DNA of 64,000 nucleotides from Thetidibacter halocola (GTDB lineage Bacteria > Pseudomonadota > Alphaproteobacteria > Rhodobacterales > Rhodobacteraceae), in assembly GCF_018224955.1 (NCBI RefSeq), contig NZ_JAGTUU010000007.1, positions 186,001-250,000 of the forward strand, given 5' to 3'. The notes below the pieces were generated by a model. That model worked only from the letters and a program-made list of their open reading frames with translations. It had not been told where the DNA came from and did no database searches. Below, piece after piece: positions 1 to 8,433 of this stretch. Numbering within the stretch: the first letter of the stretch is position 1; every line of letters begins with the position of its first letter. The position numbers were made by a program, and so were the translations under genes.

Positions 1-976
1 CCCCGTTGTCGCGGATCGACAGCCGGGCAAAGGGCCCGCCGGTCAGGCCGGTTTCGCGCGCCAGCGCGCTGTCGGCCGGAATATCGAGCAGGTCCGCCGA
101 CACCCCGATGCGGCCGTTTTCGCCGATCGCGTCGCGCGCGTTGATGAGGATGTTGACGAGAACCGCCTGAAGCTTGTCCCGGTCGGCGTAGATCGTGATC
201 GGGCCGACGCCCGTCTGCCGCGTCACCGGGTTCTTGAGCAGCGCGGTGCGTTCGAACAGCGTGACCGCCTGCGTCAGCTCGGCCACCAGATCCAGCCGGA
301 CCGGCTGCACATGCGCGCGCTGGGCAAAGTTCAGCAGGCTCTGCGTCAGCTTGCCGCCGCGTCGCGCCGCATCGACGATGTCGCGCAACAGGGCCTTGTC
401 CTCGTCGGACAGGTCGAGGTCGGCCAGCAGTTCGGCGTTGCCCATGACGATGGCGAGGATATTGTTGAAATCATGTGCGACTCCGGCGGTCAGTTCGCCC
501 AGCGCCTGTAACCGGGTCGTCTGCGCCTTGCGCTCTTCGTCGCGGCGGCTTTCGGTGACGTCGAGGCTGCTGCCCAGCCCGCGCACGATGGTCCCGTCCG
601 CGTCCCGGTCCGGCGATACGTTCTCGCGGATGTAGCCGATCGTGCCGTCGGGGCGGTAGAAGCGGTATTCCATCTCGATCGTTTCGCCGTTCAGCAGCCG
701 GCGATAGGCCGAGCGGATCAGGTCGCGGTCGTCGGGATGGATCATCCGCATCTCGCCCTTGAGCCCGGTCACCGTGTCGACGAACTGCTGCGGGGTGAAG
801 CCGAAGATCGCCGCGTGCCGAACCGAGCAGAGCTCGACAATTCCCTCGGGCACGTTGAACACGAAATAGCCCAGCTGCGCGATCCGCGCCGCCTGTTCCA
901 GCATGAGGGCATGCGGCTTGGTCTGCGTCCCGATGCGGGCGTAGAGCGCGTCGTCCGCGTCCTCGGGCAGAGACAT
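1..976 (-). CDS. PAS-domain sensor histidine kinase (5' part, runs off window)
   Basis: The gene starts at the ATG at 976 and runs leftward off the window; 325 residues are visible. Residues about 30-140 form a PAS sensor domain (HPDDRD near 80, and RFYRPDG near 105, the usual end of a PAS fold). The HisKA H-box GELTAGVAHDFNNIL lies at 160-174, with His168 as the predicted phosphate-accepting histidine. The N-box NILINARDAI lies at 275-284 of the start of the ATPase domain. The H-box with HDFNN is typical of hybrid kinases that carry a C-terminal receiver, but that part lies outside the window. No membrane segment is seen, so the sensing domain is probably cytoplasmic. The gene is divergent from the ribosomal operon and occupies the place where rplP would be expected. 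The signal sensed is unknown. Confidence 0.85.
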   Translation of the reverse strand, partial: MSLPEDADDALYARIGTQTKPHALMLEQAARIAQLGYFVFNVPEGIVELCSVRHAAIFGFTPQQFVDTVTGLKGEMRMIHPDDRDLIRSAYRRLLNGETIEMEYRFYRPDGTIGYIRENVSPDRDADGTIVRGLGSSLDVTESRRDEERKAQTTRLQALGELTAGVAHDFNNILAIVMGNAELLADLDLSDEDKALLRDIVDAARRGGKLTQSLLNFAQRAHVQPVRLDLVAELTQAVTLFERTALLKNPVTRQTGVGPITIYADRDKLQAVLVNILINARDAIGENGRIGVSADLLDIPADSALARETGLTGGPFARLSIRDNG

Positions 977-1093
977 GGGCCGTGGTCTCCTTGGTTTGGC
1001 GCCCGGACGATGCAATAAAACGTCCTCAGGGCGGGGCGCCTTCGACATTGTCTTTAAACGGCATGGCGCGCGATTGAAAAGATGAATTCCCAG

Positions 1094-1122
1094 TTGCCAT
1101 GCGGCGGGGAAGCGCCTATAGG
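1094..1122 (+). promoter_or_regulatory. Sigma-70-like promoter for the rpmC ribosomal operon
   Basis: TTGCCA at 1094-1099 and TATAGG at 1117-1122 are separated by exactly 17 bases. They lie about 90 bases before rpmC, in the gap between two divergent genes. A private promoter fits the break in the ribosomal gene order just upstream. Predicted from sequence only. Confidence 0.55.
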
Positions 1123-1212
1123 GGCCGCTCATCCACGGACTCCACCGGAATCAGGGTGACCTTGCGCATTGCAGGCAAGGGCCTACCGGTGATGTTGAGA
1201 AAGGAAAAGGCG

Positions 1213-1422
1213 ATGAACGCCAACGAACTCCGTGACAAGACCCCGGACCAGCTCCGGGACCAGCTTGTCCAGCTCAAGAAAGAGGCCTTCAACCTGCGTT
1301 TCCAGCAGGCCACCGGCCAGATGGAATCGACTGCCCGCATGCGTCAGGTCCGCCGTGACGTGGCCCGCGTGAAGACCATCCTGAACGAAAAGGCCGCAGC
1401 CGCGGCCAGCACGGAGGCATAA
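1213..1422 (+). CDS. rpmC: 50S ribosomal protein L29
   Basis: A 69-residue helical protein of the large subunit that sits near the peptide exit. The core [14 protein letters not shown] and the [11 protein letters not shown] helix are typical of L29, and the length is normal. I chose the ATG at 1213 over the longer in-frame extension because AAGGAAAAGG sits just before it and the protein then has the family length. It is the first gene of the ribosomal run here. The usual upstream partners (rplP, rpsC, rplV, rpsS) are absent. Confidence 0.95.
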   Translation: MNANELRDKTPDQLRDQLVQLKKEAFNLRFQQATGQMESTARMRQVRRDVARVKTILNEKAAAAASTEA

Positions 1423-1426
1423 GACA

Positions 1427-1657
1427 ATGCCCAAGCGTATCCTGCAAGGCACCGTGACCTCCACCGCCAACGCACAGACCGTGACGGTCCAGGTCGTCCG
1501 CCGCTTCAAGCACCCGGTTCTTCAGAAGACGATCAAGAAGTCGAAGAAGTATCGTGCGCATGACGAGCACCAGAAATTCGCCGTGGGCGACGCCGTTCGC
1601 ATCATCGAATGCGCGCCCAAGTCGAAGACAAAACGCTGGGAGGTGCTGGCCGAGTAA
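1427..1657 (+). CDS. rpsQ: 30S ribosomal protein S17
   Basis: A 76-residue primary 16S rRNA-binding protein. The opening [11 protein letters not shown] and the later [19 protein letters not shown] are family hallmarks. It follows rpmC after 4 bases, so the two are co-transcribed. A 78-base gap separates it from rplN. Confidence 0.95.
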   Translation: MPKRILQGTVTSTANAQTVTVQVVRRFKHPVLQKTIKKSKKYRAHDEHQKFAVGDAVRIIECAPKSKTKRWEVLAE

Positions 1658-1735
1658 GGTCAGCCCTTTCAGTTTCATCGAAACCCCCGGGTCAATGTCC
1701 CCTGCAGGGCGGTCCGGGAAGTCGGGAGAAACCAC

Positions 1736-2104
1736 ATGATCCAGATGCAGACCAATCTGGATGTCGCTGACAACTCCGGCGCACGCCGGGTGCAGTGCAT
1801 CAAGGTTCTCGGCGGGTCGCACCGTCGTTATGCATCGGTCGGCGATATCATCGTCGTCTCGGTGAAGGAGGCCATTCCGCGCGGTCGCGTGAAGAAAGGT
1901 GACGTCCGCAAGGCCGTCGTCGTGCGCACCGCCAAGGAAGTCCGCCGCGAAGATGGCACGTCGATCCGCTTCGACCGCAACGCCGCCGTGATCCTGAACA
2001 ACGCGGGCGAGCCGGTCGGCACCCGTATCTTCGGGCCGGTGGTGCGCGAACTGCGCGCCAAGAACTTCATGAAGATCATCTCGCTTGCTCCGGAGGTGCT
2101 GTAA
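1736..2104 (+). CDS. rplN: 50S ribosomal protein L14
   Basis: A 122-residue protein, exactly the usual length. The start [17 protein letters not shown] is diagnostic of L14, which lies at the subunit interface and the GTPase-factor side of the 50S. The stop codon shares one base with the rplX start (TAATG), which suggests translational coupling. Confidence 0.97.
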   Translation: MIQMQTNLDVADNSGARRVQCIKVLGGSHRRYASVGDIIVVSVKEAIPRGRVKKGDVRKAVVVRTAKEVRREDGTSIRFDRNAAVILNNAGEPVGTRIFGPVVRELRAKNFMKIISLAPEVL

Positions 2105-2415
2105 TGGCTGCCAAGCTCCGCAAGGGTGACAAGGTCGTCGTGCTGACGGGCAAGGACAAGGGCAAGACCGGCGAGATCGTCGCGGTCGACCCCAAGGCCG
2201 GCAAGGCCGTCGTCGACGGCGTGAACATCGCCATCCGCCACACGCGCCAGTCGCAGTCCGCCCAGGGCGGCCGACTGCCCAAGGCGCTGCCGATCGACCT
2301 GTCGAACCTCGCCATCGTCGACGCCAACGGCAAGCCGACCCGCGTCGGTTTCCGCATGGAAGGCGACAAGAAGGTTCGCTTCGCCAAGACCACGGGGGAC
2401 GTGATCGATGCTTGA
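2104..2415 (+). CDS. rplX: 50S ribosomal protein L24
   Basis: A 103-residue assembly-initiator protein of the 50S subunit. The KOW motif ([20 protein letters not shown]) is at residues 7-26. It overlaps rplN by one base and rplE by eight, a tightly coupled spc-operon arrangement. Confidence 0.96.
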   Translation: MAAKLRKGDKVVVLTGKDKGKTGEIVAVDPKAGKAVVDGVNIAIRHTRQSQSAQGGRLPKALPIDLSNLAIVDANGKPTRVGFRMEGDKKVRFAKTTGDVIDA

Positions 2416-2986
2416 TACTGCAAACTACGCCCCGCGCCTGAAGGCCGCCTATCGCGAGACGATCAAGCCCGCGATGAAGGAGGAATTCGGCTACACGAAC
2501 GACATGCAGATCCCCCGGATCGAAAAGATCGTTCTGAACATCGGCTGTGGCGCCGAGGCCGTGCGCGACTCCAAGAAGGCCAAGTCGGCCGTCGAGGATC
2601 TCGGCAAGATCGCTGGCCAGCAGGCCGTGACGACCAAGGCCAAGAAGTCGATCGCAGGTTTCCGCGTCCGTGAAGAAATGCCGATGGGCGCCAAGGTGAC
2701 CCTGCGCGGCGACCGGATGTACGAATTCCTCGACCGCCTGATCACCATCGCGATGCCGCGCATCCGCGACTTCCGCGGTGTGAAGCCCTCCTTCGACGGT
2801 CGTGGCAACTTCGCCATGGGCCTGAAAGAGCACATCGTGTTCCCGGAAATCGACTTCGACAAGGTCGACGAGGTCTGGGGCATGGACATCATCATCACCA
2901 CCGATGCGCAGCAGTATGGCGACCATTCTGCTGATGCGCAGGCCAAGGCACTGTTGAAGCATTTCAACATGCCGTTCAACGCGTAA
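2408..2986 (+). CDS. rplE: 50S ribosomal protein L5
   Basis: A 192-residue 5S rRNA-binding protein. The motifs [12 protein letters not shown] and the C-terminal region with FPEID and GMDIIITT match the family. It starts inside the end of rplX (8-base overlap) and is followed by rpsN after 14 bases. Slightly longer than the roughly 180 residues of many L5 proteins because of a short C-terminal tail. Confidence 0.96.
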   Translation: MLDTANYAPRLKAAYRETIKPAMKEEFGYTNDMQIPRIEKIVLNIGCGAEAVRDSKKAKSAVEDLGKIAGQQAVTTKAKKSIAGFRVREEMPMGAKVTLRGDRMYEFLDRLITIAMPRIRDFRGVKPSFDGRGNFAMGLKEHIVFPEIDFDKVDEVWGMDIIITTDAQQYGDHSADAQAKALLKHFNMPFNA

Positions 2987-3000
2987 GGAGCGAGAGACAC

Positions 3001-3306
3001 ATGGCCAAGAAATCCATGATCGAACGCGAGAAGAAGCGTCAGGCCCTGGTGGAGAAGTATGCCGCCAAGCGCGTTGCGCTGAAGCAAATCGCGAACGACG
3101 AGAGCAAGCCGATGGAAGAGCGCTTCAAGGCGCGCCTGAAGCTGGCGAAACTGCCCCGCAACTCGGCACCCTCGCGGCTGCACAACCGCTGCCAGCTGAC
3201 GGGCCGTCCGCACGCCTACTACCGCAAGCTGAAGATCAGCCGGATCATGCTGCGCGAGCTCGGCTCGAACGGTCAGCTGCCCGGCGTCGTCAAGTCGAGC
3301 TGGTAA
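3001..3306 (+). CDS. rpsN: 30S ribosomal protein S14 (zinc-independent form)
   Basis: A 101-residue S14. The C-terminal [20 protein letters not shown] is typical. It is the long, zinc-independent form: the CxxC pairs of the short zinc-binding S14 are missing. A GGAG-type site precedes the ATG, and rpsH follows after 12 bases. Confidence 0.96.
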   Translation: MAKKSMIEREKKRQALVEKYAAKRVALKQIANDESKPMEERFKARLKLAKLPRNSAPSRLHNRCQLTGRPHAYYRKLKISRIMLRELGSNGQLPGVVKSSW

Positions 3307-3318
3307 GGGAGAGACACG

Positions 3319-3711
3319 ATGAACGATCCTATCGGCGATATGCTCACCCGGATCCGGAACGCGCAGATGCGTGGCAAGTCGACCGTGTCGACCCCCGCTT
3401 CCAAGCTGCGTGCCTGGGTGCTCGACGTCCTGGCGGACGAGGGCTACATCCGCGGCTACGAGAAGGGCACCGACGAGCGCGGTCACGCGACGCTGGAAAT
3501 CAGCCTGAAATACTTCGACGGCACCCCTGTCATTCGCGATGTGAAGCGGGTCTCCAAGCCCGGTCGCCGCGTCTACATGGGCGTCAATGACATCCCGCAG
3601 GTCCGTCAGGGCCTGGGCGTGTCGATTGTCTCCACCTCGAAGGGGGTGATGTCCGATGCAAATGCACGCGCAGCCAATATCGGCGGCGAAGTGCTTTGCA
3701 CGGTGTTCTGA
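3319..3711 (+). CDS. rpsH: 30S ribosomal protein S8
   Basis: A 130-residue 16S rRNA-binding protein. The start [14 protein letters not shown] and the end [20 protein letters not shown] are family signatures. In enterobacteria S8 is the autoregulator of the spc operon by binding rplE leader RNA. Whether that applies here cannot be told from sequence. Confidence 0.97.
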   Translation: MNDPIGDMLTRIRNAQMRGKSTVSTPASKLRAWVLDVLADEGYIRGYEKGTDERGHATLEISLKYFDGTPVIRDVKRVSKPGRRVYMGVNDIPQVRQGLGVSIVSTSKGVMSDANARAANIGGEVLCTVF

Positions 3712-3721
3712 GGAGGGTTCC

Positions 3722-4255
3722 ATGTCTCGAATTGGGAAAAAACCGGTCGAGCTGCCCTCTGGCGTTTCCGCCAGCGTGTCGGGTCAGACCATCGAGGTGA
3801 AGGGGCCGAAAGGCACCCAGACCTTCACCGCGACGGACGACGTCACCATCACCGTCGACGGTGGTTCGGTGGCGGTCACCCCGCGCGGGTCGTCCAAGCG
3901 CGCACGTCAGCAGTGGGGCATGTCCCGTACGATCGTCGCGAACCTCGTCCATGGCGTCCAGAACACCTTCAAGAAGGAACTGGAAATCCAGGGCGTGGGT
4001 TACCGCGCAGCCGTGCAGGGCAATGTCCTGAAGCTGAACCTGGGCTACAGCCACGACGTGGACTTTGACATCCCCGCGGGTGTCACCGTCCAGTGCCCGA
4101 AGCCGACGGAGATCATCCTCGAAGGGCACGACAAGCAGCTGGTGGGCGAAACGGCCGCGAAGATCCGCGACTGGCGCCGTCCCGAGCCGTACAAGGGGAA
4201 GGGTATTCGCTACAAGGGCGAGTACATCTTCCAGAAGGAAGGCAAGAAGAAGTAA
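3722..4255 (+). CDS. rplF: 50S ribosomal protein L6
   Basis: A 177-residue protein, the normal length. The start [14 protein letters not shown] and the end [16 protein letters not shown] are diagnostic. The ATG at 3722 follows GAGGAGGG, a strong binding site, and this start was preferred to an upstream in-frame codon inside rpsH. L6 binds 23S rRNA near the factor-binding stalk. Confidence 0.97.
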   Translation: MSRIGKKPVELPSGVSASVSGQTIEVKGPKGTQTFTATDDVTITVDGGSVAVTPRGSSKRARQQWGMSRTIVANLVHGVQNTFKKELEIQGVGYRAAVQGNVLKLNLGYSHDVDFDIPAGVTVQCPKPTEIILEGHDKQLVGETAAKIRDWRRPEPYKGKGIRYKGEYIFQKEGKKK

Positions 4256-4267
4256 GGACGCAGGGAT

Positions 4268-4627
4268 ATGGCAAACAGCAAACGTACGTTGTTCCTCAAG
4301 CGCCGCCTGCGCGTCCGGAACAAACTGCGGAAGGTCAACGCGGGTCGCGTTCGCCTTTCCGTTCATCGCTCGAACAAGAACATCAGCGTTCAGCTCATCG
4401 ACGACGTTGCCGGCCGCACGCTGGCAGCAGCCTCGTCGCTGGAACCGTCGCTGGGTGTGGTCGGCAAGAACAACGTGGAGGCCGCCGCAAAGGTGGGTGC
4501 CGCGATTGCCGAGCGGGCAAAGGCAGCCGGTGTCGAAGAGGCTTACTTCGACCGTGGCGGGTTCCTGTTCCACGGCAAGGTGAAGGCCCTGGCCGACGCC
4601 GCGCGTGAGGGCGGACTCAAGATCTGA
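4268..4627 (+). CDS. rplR: 50S ribosomal protein L18
   Basis: A 119-residue 5S rRNA-binding protein. The N-terminal [19 protein letters not shown] and the C-terminal [24 protein letters not shown] are characteristic. It is followed by an unusually long 183-base gap before rpsE. Confidence 0.97.
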   Translation: MANSKRTLFLKRRLRVRNKLRKVNAGRVRLSVHRSNKNISVQLIDDVAGRTLAAASSLEPSLGVVGKNNVEAAAKVGAAIAERAKAAGVEEAYFDRGGFLFHGKVKALADAAREGGLKI

Positions 4628-4633
4628 TGGACC

Positions 4634-4699
4634 TGGGGCGCGGGAGTCATCCCCGCCCCATGGCTCGTCGCACAGGTCAGGCGGGGTTCTGCCCCGCCT
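4634..4699 (+). other. Two stem-loops in the rplR-rpsE spacer
   Basis: The first hairpin pairs 4634-4644 with about 4651-4660 (TGGGGCG against CGCCCCA plus an inner CGGG/CCC). The second pairs AGGCGGGG (4679-4686) with CCCCGCCT (4692-4699) across a 5-base loop. Neither is followed by a T run, so they do not look like intrinsic terminators. An RNA processing site or a regulatory leader for rpsE-rpmD is possible. A 65-residue reading frame crosses the region but overlaps the rpsE start and looks spurious. Confidence 0.5.
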
Positions 4700-4810
4700 T
4701 GCCATTCAAACGCAGACGGAAACGTCTCGATGATCCGGGCGACGGTCTGACCGTGACGCACCTGGATTGGACCAAAGGGCGCAGCCGCGCCGCAAAGCAA
4801 GGAATGCCAG

Positions 4811-5395
4811 ATGGCAGAACGTGAAAACCGCCGCGAAGGTGGCCGTGGGCGCCGCGACCGCGAGGACGCTGCTCCCGAATTCGCCGATCGTCTTGTCGCG
4901 ATCAACCGCGTGTCCAAGACCGTCAAGGGCGGCAAGCGGTTCGGCTTTGCCGCGCTGGTCGTCGTCGGCGACCAGAAGGGCCGCGTCGGCTTTGGCAAGG
5001 GCAAGGCCAAGGAGGTCCCCGAGGCCATCCGCAAGGCCACCGAGCAGGCCAAGCGCAAGATGATGCGCGTGCCGCTGAAAGAGGGCCGGACCCTGCACCA
5101 CGACATGGAAGGCCGCCATGGCGCGGGCCGCGTCGTGATGCGCACTGCCCCGCAGGGTACCGGGATCATTGCCGGTGGTCCGATGCGCGCCGTGTTCGAG
5201 ATGCTGGGCATCCAGGACGTGGTCGCCAAGTCGATCGGTTCGCAGAACCCCTACAACATGATCCGCGCCACGCTGGACGGTCTGACCAAGGAGCAGTCGC
5301 CGCGCAGCGTCGCGCAGCGTCGTGGCAAGAAGGTCGCCGACATCCTGCCGAAGCGCGAAGACGCCGCGGCCGAAGCCGCCACCGAGGAGGCCTGA
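4811..5395 (+). CDS. rpsE: 30S ribosomal protein S5
   Basis: A 194-residue protein with the S5 N-terminal RNA-binding fold ([21 protein letters not shown]) and the C-terminal domain ([14 protein letters not shown]). S5 acts in decoding accuracy. The start is preceded by AAGGAA. The C-terminus carries a short acidic Ala/Glu-rich tail. rpmD follows after 5 bases. Confidence 0.97.
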   Translation: MAERENRREGGRGRRDREDAAPEFADRLVAINRVSKTVKGGKRFGFAALVVVGDQKGRVGFGKGKAKEVPEAIRKATEQAKRKMMRVPLKEGRTLHHDMEGRHGAGRVVMRTAPQGTGIIAGGPMRAVFEMLGIQDVVAKSIGSQNPYNMIRATLDGLTKEQSPRSVAQRRGKKVADILPKREDAAAEAATEEA

Positions 5396-5400
5396 GACTC

Positions 5401-5589
5401 ATGGCAAAGACCATTGTCGTCAAGCAGATCGGCAGCCCGATCCGCCGCCCCGCCATCCAGCGCCAGACGCTGATCGGCCTGGGCCTGAACAAGATGCACA
5501 AGACCCGCGAACTCGAGGACACGCCCTCGATCCGCGGCATGATCCGCAAGATCCCGCACCTCGTCGAGATCGTCGAAGAGCGCGGTTGA
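5401..5589 (+). CDS. rpmD: 50S ribosomal protein L30
   Basis: A 62-residue protein with [12 protein letters not shown] and [15 protein letters not shown], typical of L30. It is the last gene of the ribosomal run. rplO and secY, which usually come next, are replaced by a terminator. Confidence 0.95.
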   Translation: MAKTIVVKQIGSPIRRPAIQRQTLIGLGLNKMHKTRELEDTPSIRGMIRKIPHLVEIVEERG

Positions 5590-5623
5590 CGCATCCCGGC
5601 GCACCGCGCCGCAGGGCAACACC

Positions 5624-5660
5624 AAAGACCCCCCGGAGCGTCCGGGGGGTCTTTTTCTTT
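5624..5660 (+). terminator. Strong intrinsic terminator after rpmD
   Basis: A perfect 14-base-pair stem (5624-5637 with 5641-5654) with a 3-base GCG loop leads straight into a T-rich tract ending at 5660. The stem includes AAAG/CTTT ends, so it can also act on the other strand. It lies 35 bases past rpmD. Confidence 0.93.
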
Positions 5661-5771
5661 ATCCGGCTGTGCTTTGCGGCACAGATCATGCGCGATCTTC
5701 CGGACCCTCTGCGTATTGCCGGCAGTCATGGCGGATCTACCTGTTCCCCATCAAAATCAGGGAGCGACCAG

Positions 5772-6560
5772 ATGAATCAGACCCGCCGCACTTTCCTTCG
5801 GACCGCCGCCGCCGCGGCCGGTTCGATCACCGTGATCCCCTTTGCCGCCAGTGCCGGCGGCCACTCACCGCATGAATTCCCGGTCAACGGCGGTGTCGTG
5901 ACGGTAAACCCCGTGCACCATGCCTCCATCGTGCTCGAGACGCCGATGGGCGTTCTCTACATCGACCCGGTGGGCGAGGCCTCGGAATACGCCGACCTGC
6001 CCGCGCCCGACGCGATCCTTATCACGCACCAGCATGGCGACCACTACAACGCCGACCTGCTGGCCGCGATCAAGACCGCCGAGATCCCGATGGTCGTGAA
6101 CCCGGCCGTCTTCGACATGCTGACAGACGACCTGAAGGCGAACACCACCGCCATCGCCAACGGCGAGGCCGGTGAGCTGCTGGGCATCGCGATCGACGCA
6201 ATCCCGGCCTACAACATGGATCCGGAAAAGCAGAACTTTCATCCGCAGGGTCGCGACAACGGCTATGTCCTGACGATGGGCGATTTCCGCGTCTACGTCT
6301 CGGGCGACACCGAGGACATCCCCGAGATGCGCGCGCTGACCGAGATCGACCTGGCCTTCGTTTGCATGAACCTGCCCTTCACCATGTCGGCCGAGGCCGC
6401 CGCAGACGCCGTGCGCGAATTCCGGCCCGCCAACGTCTATCCCTACCACTATCGTGGCCGCGACGGCGGCACGCAGGACCCGGCGAAATTCGCCGAACTG
6501 GTGGGCGATGCCGCGACGGTCAAGATGGGCGACTGGTACAAGCCCGGCGAACTGGGCTGA
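5772..6560 (+). CDS. Tat-exported metallo-beta-lactamase-fold hydrolase
   Basis: A 262-residue protein. The N-terminus has a twin-arginine signal (TRRTFLR at 4-10) followed by an Ala-rich hydrophobic stretch ending near ASA (26-28), so it is predicted to be exported folded with its metal. THQHGDH at 85-91 is the metal-binding HxHxDH motif of the superfamily. SGDTEDI further on supplies the usual bridging Asp. The closest family by layout is the YhfI/UPF0173-like group of small hydrolases. The substrate is unknown. It stands alone between the ribosomal terminator and a P450 gene. Confidence 0.8.
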   Translation: MNQTRRTFLRTAAAAAGSITVIPFAASAGGHSPHEFPVNGGVVTVNPVHHASIVLETPMGVLYIDPVGEASEYADLPAPDAILITHQHGDHYNADLLAAIKTAEIPMVVNPAVFDMLTDDLKANTTAIANGEAGELLGIAIDAIPAYNMDPEKQNFHPQGRDNGYVLTMGDFRVYVSGDTEDIPEMRALTEIDLAFVCMNLPFTMSAEAAADAVREFRPANVYPYHYRGRDGGTQDPAKFAELVGDAATVKMGDWYKPGELG

Positions 6561-6630
6561 TCCTCGGCTGATCGCACCGGTTGAAACGATACGGCCCTTC
6601 CCGCACTCTGCCCGCGGGGAGGGCCTTTTC

Positions 6631-7839
6631 ATGCCGCTGGATATCGACGTGTTCGATCTGAACCGTATCGGGCCGGATTTCATCGAGAACCCGCATCCCA
6701 CCCTGCATGCCCTGCGGGCACGCAGCCCGATGCACCGCAATGGTGACGGGTCGGTCTACCTGACGCGGCATGACGATGTGCTCAAGGTCTACCAGAGTCG
6801 CGCCATGTCGTCAGACAAGACGGCGGCCTTCGGTGACAAGTTCGGTGCCTGCCCGCTGTTCACCCATCACACCACGAGCCTCGTCTTCAACGACCCGCCG
6901 CGTCACACGGTCGTGCGCAAGCTGATCTCGGGTGCCTTCACCCCGCGCAAGCTGACCGAGTTCGAATCGCTGATCGAGGGCATCGTCGATCGCCTTCTGG
7001 ACCAGGTCGAGGACATGGGCCGACTGGACCTGATCGACGATTTCGCCAAGGTCCTGCCGACCGAGATCATAAGCGTCATGCTGGGCATCCCGCAGGAGTT
7101 CCGGGCCCGGCTGCGCGGCTACAGCCTTGCCATTCTCGGCGCGCTCGATCCCGTGGTGACACCCGAGCGGCTGGAGGCCGGGAACCGCGCGGTCGAGGAA
7201 TTCGGCGCCATCCTGTCCGGCCTTATCGATCACCGCCGCGCCAATCCCGATGGTGGAGGGCAGGGCGAGGTGCTTGAGGCGCTCATATTTGGCGAACATG
7301 AGGGGCGTCGCCTGACGCAGGACGAGTTGATCCAGAACTGCATCTTTCTGCTGAATGCCGGGCACGAGACGACGACCTCGTTTGTCGGCAACGCCCTCGG
7401 CAGCCTGTTCGACAATCCCGACCAGCACCGCCTGTTGCGGGACGATCCCGGCCTGATTGGATCGGCGGTCGAGGAACTCCTGCGCGTGGAAAGCCCCTTG
7501 CAGATCGGCAACCGGCTGGCGCTGGAGGATATCGAGCTGTCCCACGGCACCGTGCCGAAGGGCACCTACATCCACACATCGATCGCTGCAGCGAACCGCG
7601 ACCCGGCGGTTTTCGGCGACCCCGACAGGCTTGATCTGGCGCGCAGGCCGAACCGGCACCTGGCCTTCATCACCGGGACGCATGTCTGCCTCGGCGCCAG
7701 CCTTGCGCGGGCCGAGGGGCGCATCGCCATCGGGCGGCTGGTGCGGCGCTTTCCCGGCATCGCGCAGGACGGGCCGCGGGTTCGCGTGCCGCTGGCGCGG
7801 TTCCGCGGTTTTGCCAGCCTTCCGGTCAGGGTGCGGTGA
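6631..7839 (+). CDS. Cytochrome P450 (bacterial, soluble type)
   Basis: A 402-residue haem monooxygenase of the usual bacterial class I length with no membrane anchor. The I-helix oxygen-binding motif AGHETT is near 243-248. The K-helix ExxR (ELLR) is near 287-290. The haem loop FITGTHVCLG has Cys353 as the haem ligand; it lacks the second Gly of the common FGxGxHxC form. The ATG at 6631 follows GGGGAGGG and gives a normal N-terminus; an in-frame extension upstream overlaps the previous gene and was rejected. No ferredoxin or reductase gene is adjacent, so electron donors must be elsewhere. The substrate cannot be inferred. Confidence 0.9.
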   Translation: MPLDIDVFDLNRIGPDFIENPHPTLHALRARSPMHRNGDGSVYLTRHDDVLKVYQSRAMSSDKTAAFGDKFGACPLFTHHTTSLVFNDPPRHTVVRKLISGAFTPRKLTEFESLIEGIVDRLLDQVEDMGRLDLIDDFAKVLPTEIISVMLGIPQEFRARLRGYSLAILGALDPVVTPERLEAGNRAVEEFGAILSGLIDHRRANPDGGGQGEVLEALIFGEHEGRRLTQDELIQNCIFLLNAGHETTTSFVGNALGSLFDNPDQHRLLRDDPGLIGSAVEELLRVESPLQIGNRLALEDIELSHGTVPKGTYIHTSIAAANRDPAVFGDPDRLDLARRPNRHLAFITGTHVCLGASLARAEGRIAIGRLVRRFPGIAQDGPRVRVPLARFRGFASLPVRVR

Positions 7840-8433
7840 TCAGTTGCCGGCCAGCGTGCAGCAGCCGGAAAGGACGACCGGACCCTGACCCTCGAGCCGC
7901 AGGATCAGGTCGATCCCGATCCCGAAAAGCCGATCCGACATGCCGTCGGAGCAGATCCCGGCGGCATAGACGGCGTCAAGCGTCCCGGCCCCGTCCAGCA
8001 GCAGGCCAGCCCGGTCCAGCCGCCCGGAGGCGGGCAGGATCGTGGGCGGGCCGTAGGGGATCTCGGCCTCTCCCAGGCGGTCCAGCCGCGACGCGGCCTC
8101 GCCCAAAGTCAGGGTCCAGAAAGGTTCGGTGCCAAAGCAGCGGCGCGGCACCGGCGGTGTGCCTGCCCCCGGCTGCTGGGCCATGTAGGTCAGCGAGGCC
8201 CAGCCGCTGCCCTCGCCGCTGTTCAACCGGCCCCAGTTGCCCTGCCGTTCGACCACCTCGATATCGGTGGCGTCGGGCGCCAAGGCGCCGATGATGGTGC
8301 CGCTGACAGAGGGCGCATCGCGCACGTTCAGCACGTCACCCGCCGAGACGCCGCTCACGTCATGCAGTGTCGGAAACCCCTGCGCCATCGCGGCACCGGA
8401 AAGCACCAGCCAGAGAACCGCCGCCCGGATCAT
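7840..8433 (-). CDS. SH3-domain periplasmic protein (COG3650-like)
   Basis: A 197-residue protein with a cleavable signal peptide (hydrophobic 3-16, AMAQ near 15-18). A bacterial SH3b-type region follows (LNVRDAPSVSGTIIGAL, then GNWGRLNSGEGSGWAS). After a short linker comes CFGTEPFWTLTL, the start of a second domain seen in COG3650-like proteins. Its ATG overlaps the stop of the exporter permease upstream (ATGA), so the two are translationally coupled. It ends immediately against the convergent P450 gene. Role unknown; the coupling suggests an envelope function linked to glycan export. Confidence 0.7.
   Translation of the reverse strand: MIRAAVLWLVLSGAAMAQGFPTLHDVSGVSAGDVLNVRDAPSVSGTIIGALAPDATDIEVVERQGNWGRLNSGEGSGWASLTYMAQQPGAGTPPVPRRCFGTEPFWTLTLGEAASRLDRLGEAEIPYGPPTILPASGRLDRAGLLLDGAGTLDAVYAAGICSDGMSDRLFGIGIDLILRLEGQGPVVLSGCCTLAGN

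Noticed and set aside
1289-2962. A 557-residue minus-strand frame across the ribosomal genes
   Set aside because: Shadow of rpsQ-rplN-rplX-rplE, which have clear ribosomal protein sequences.
4627-4824. A possible 65-residue protein between rplR and rpsE
   Set aside because: It overlaps the rpsE start and lies over two stem-loops; no coding signal.
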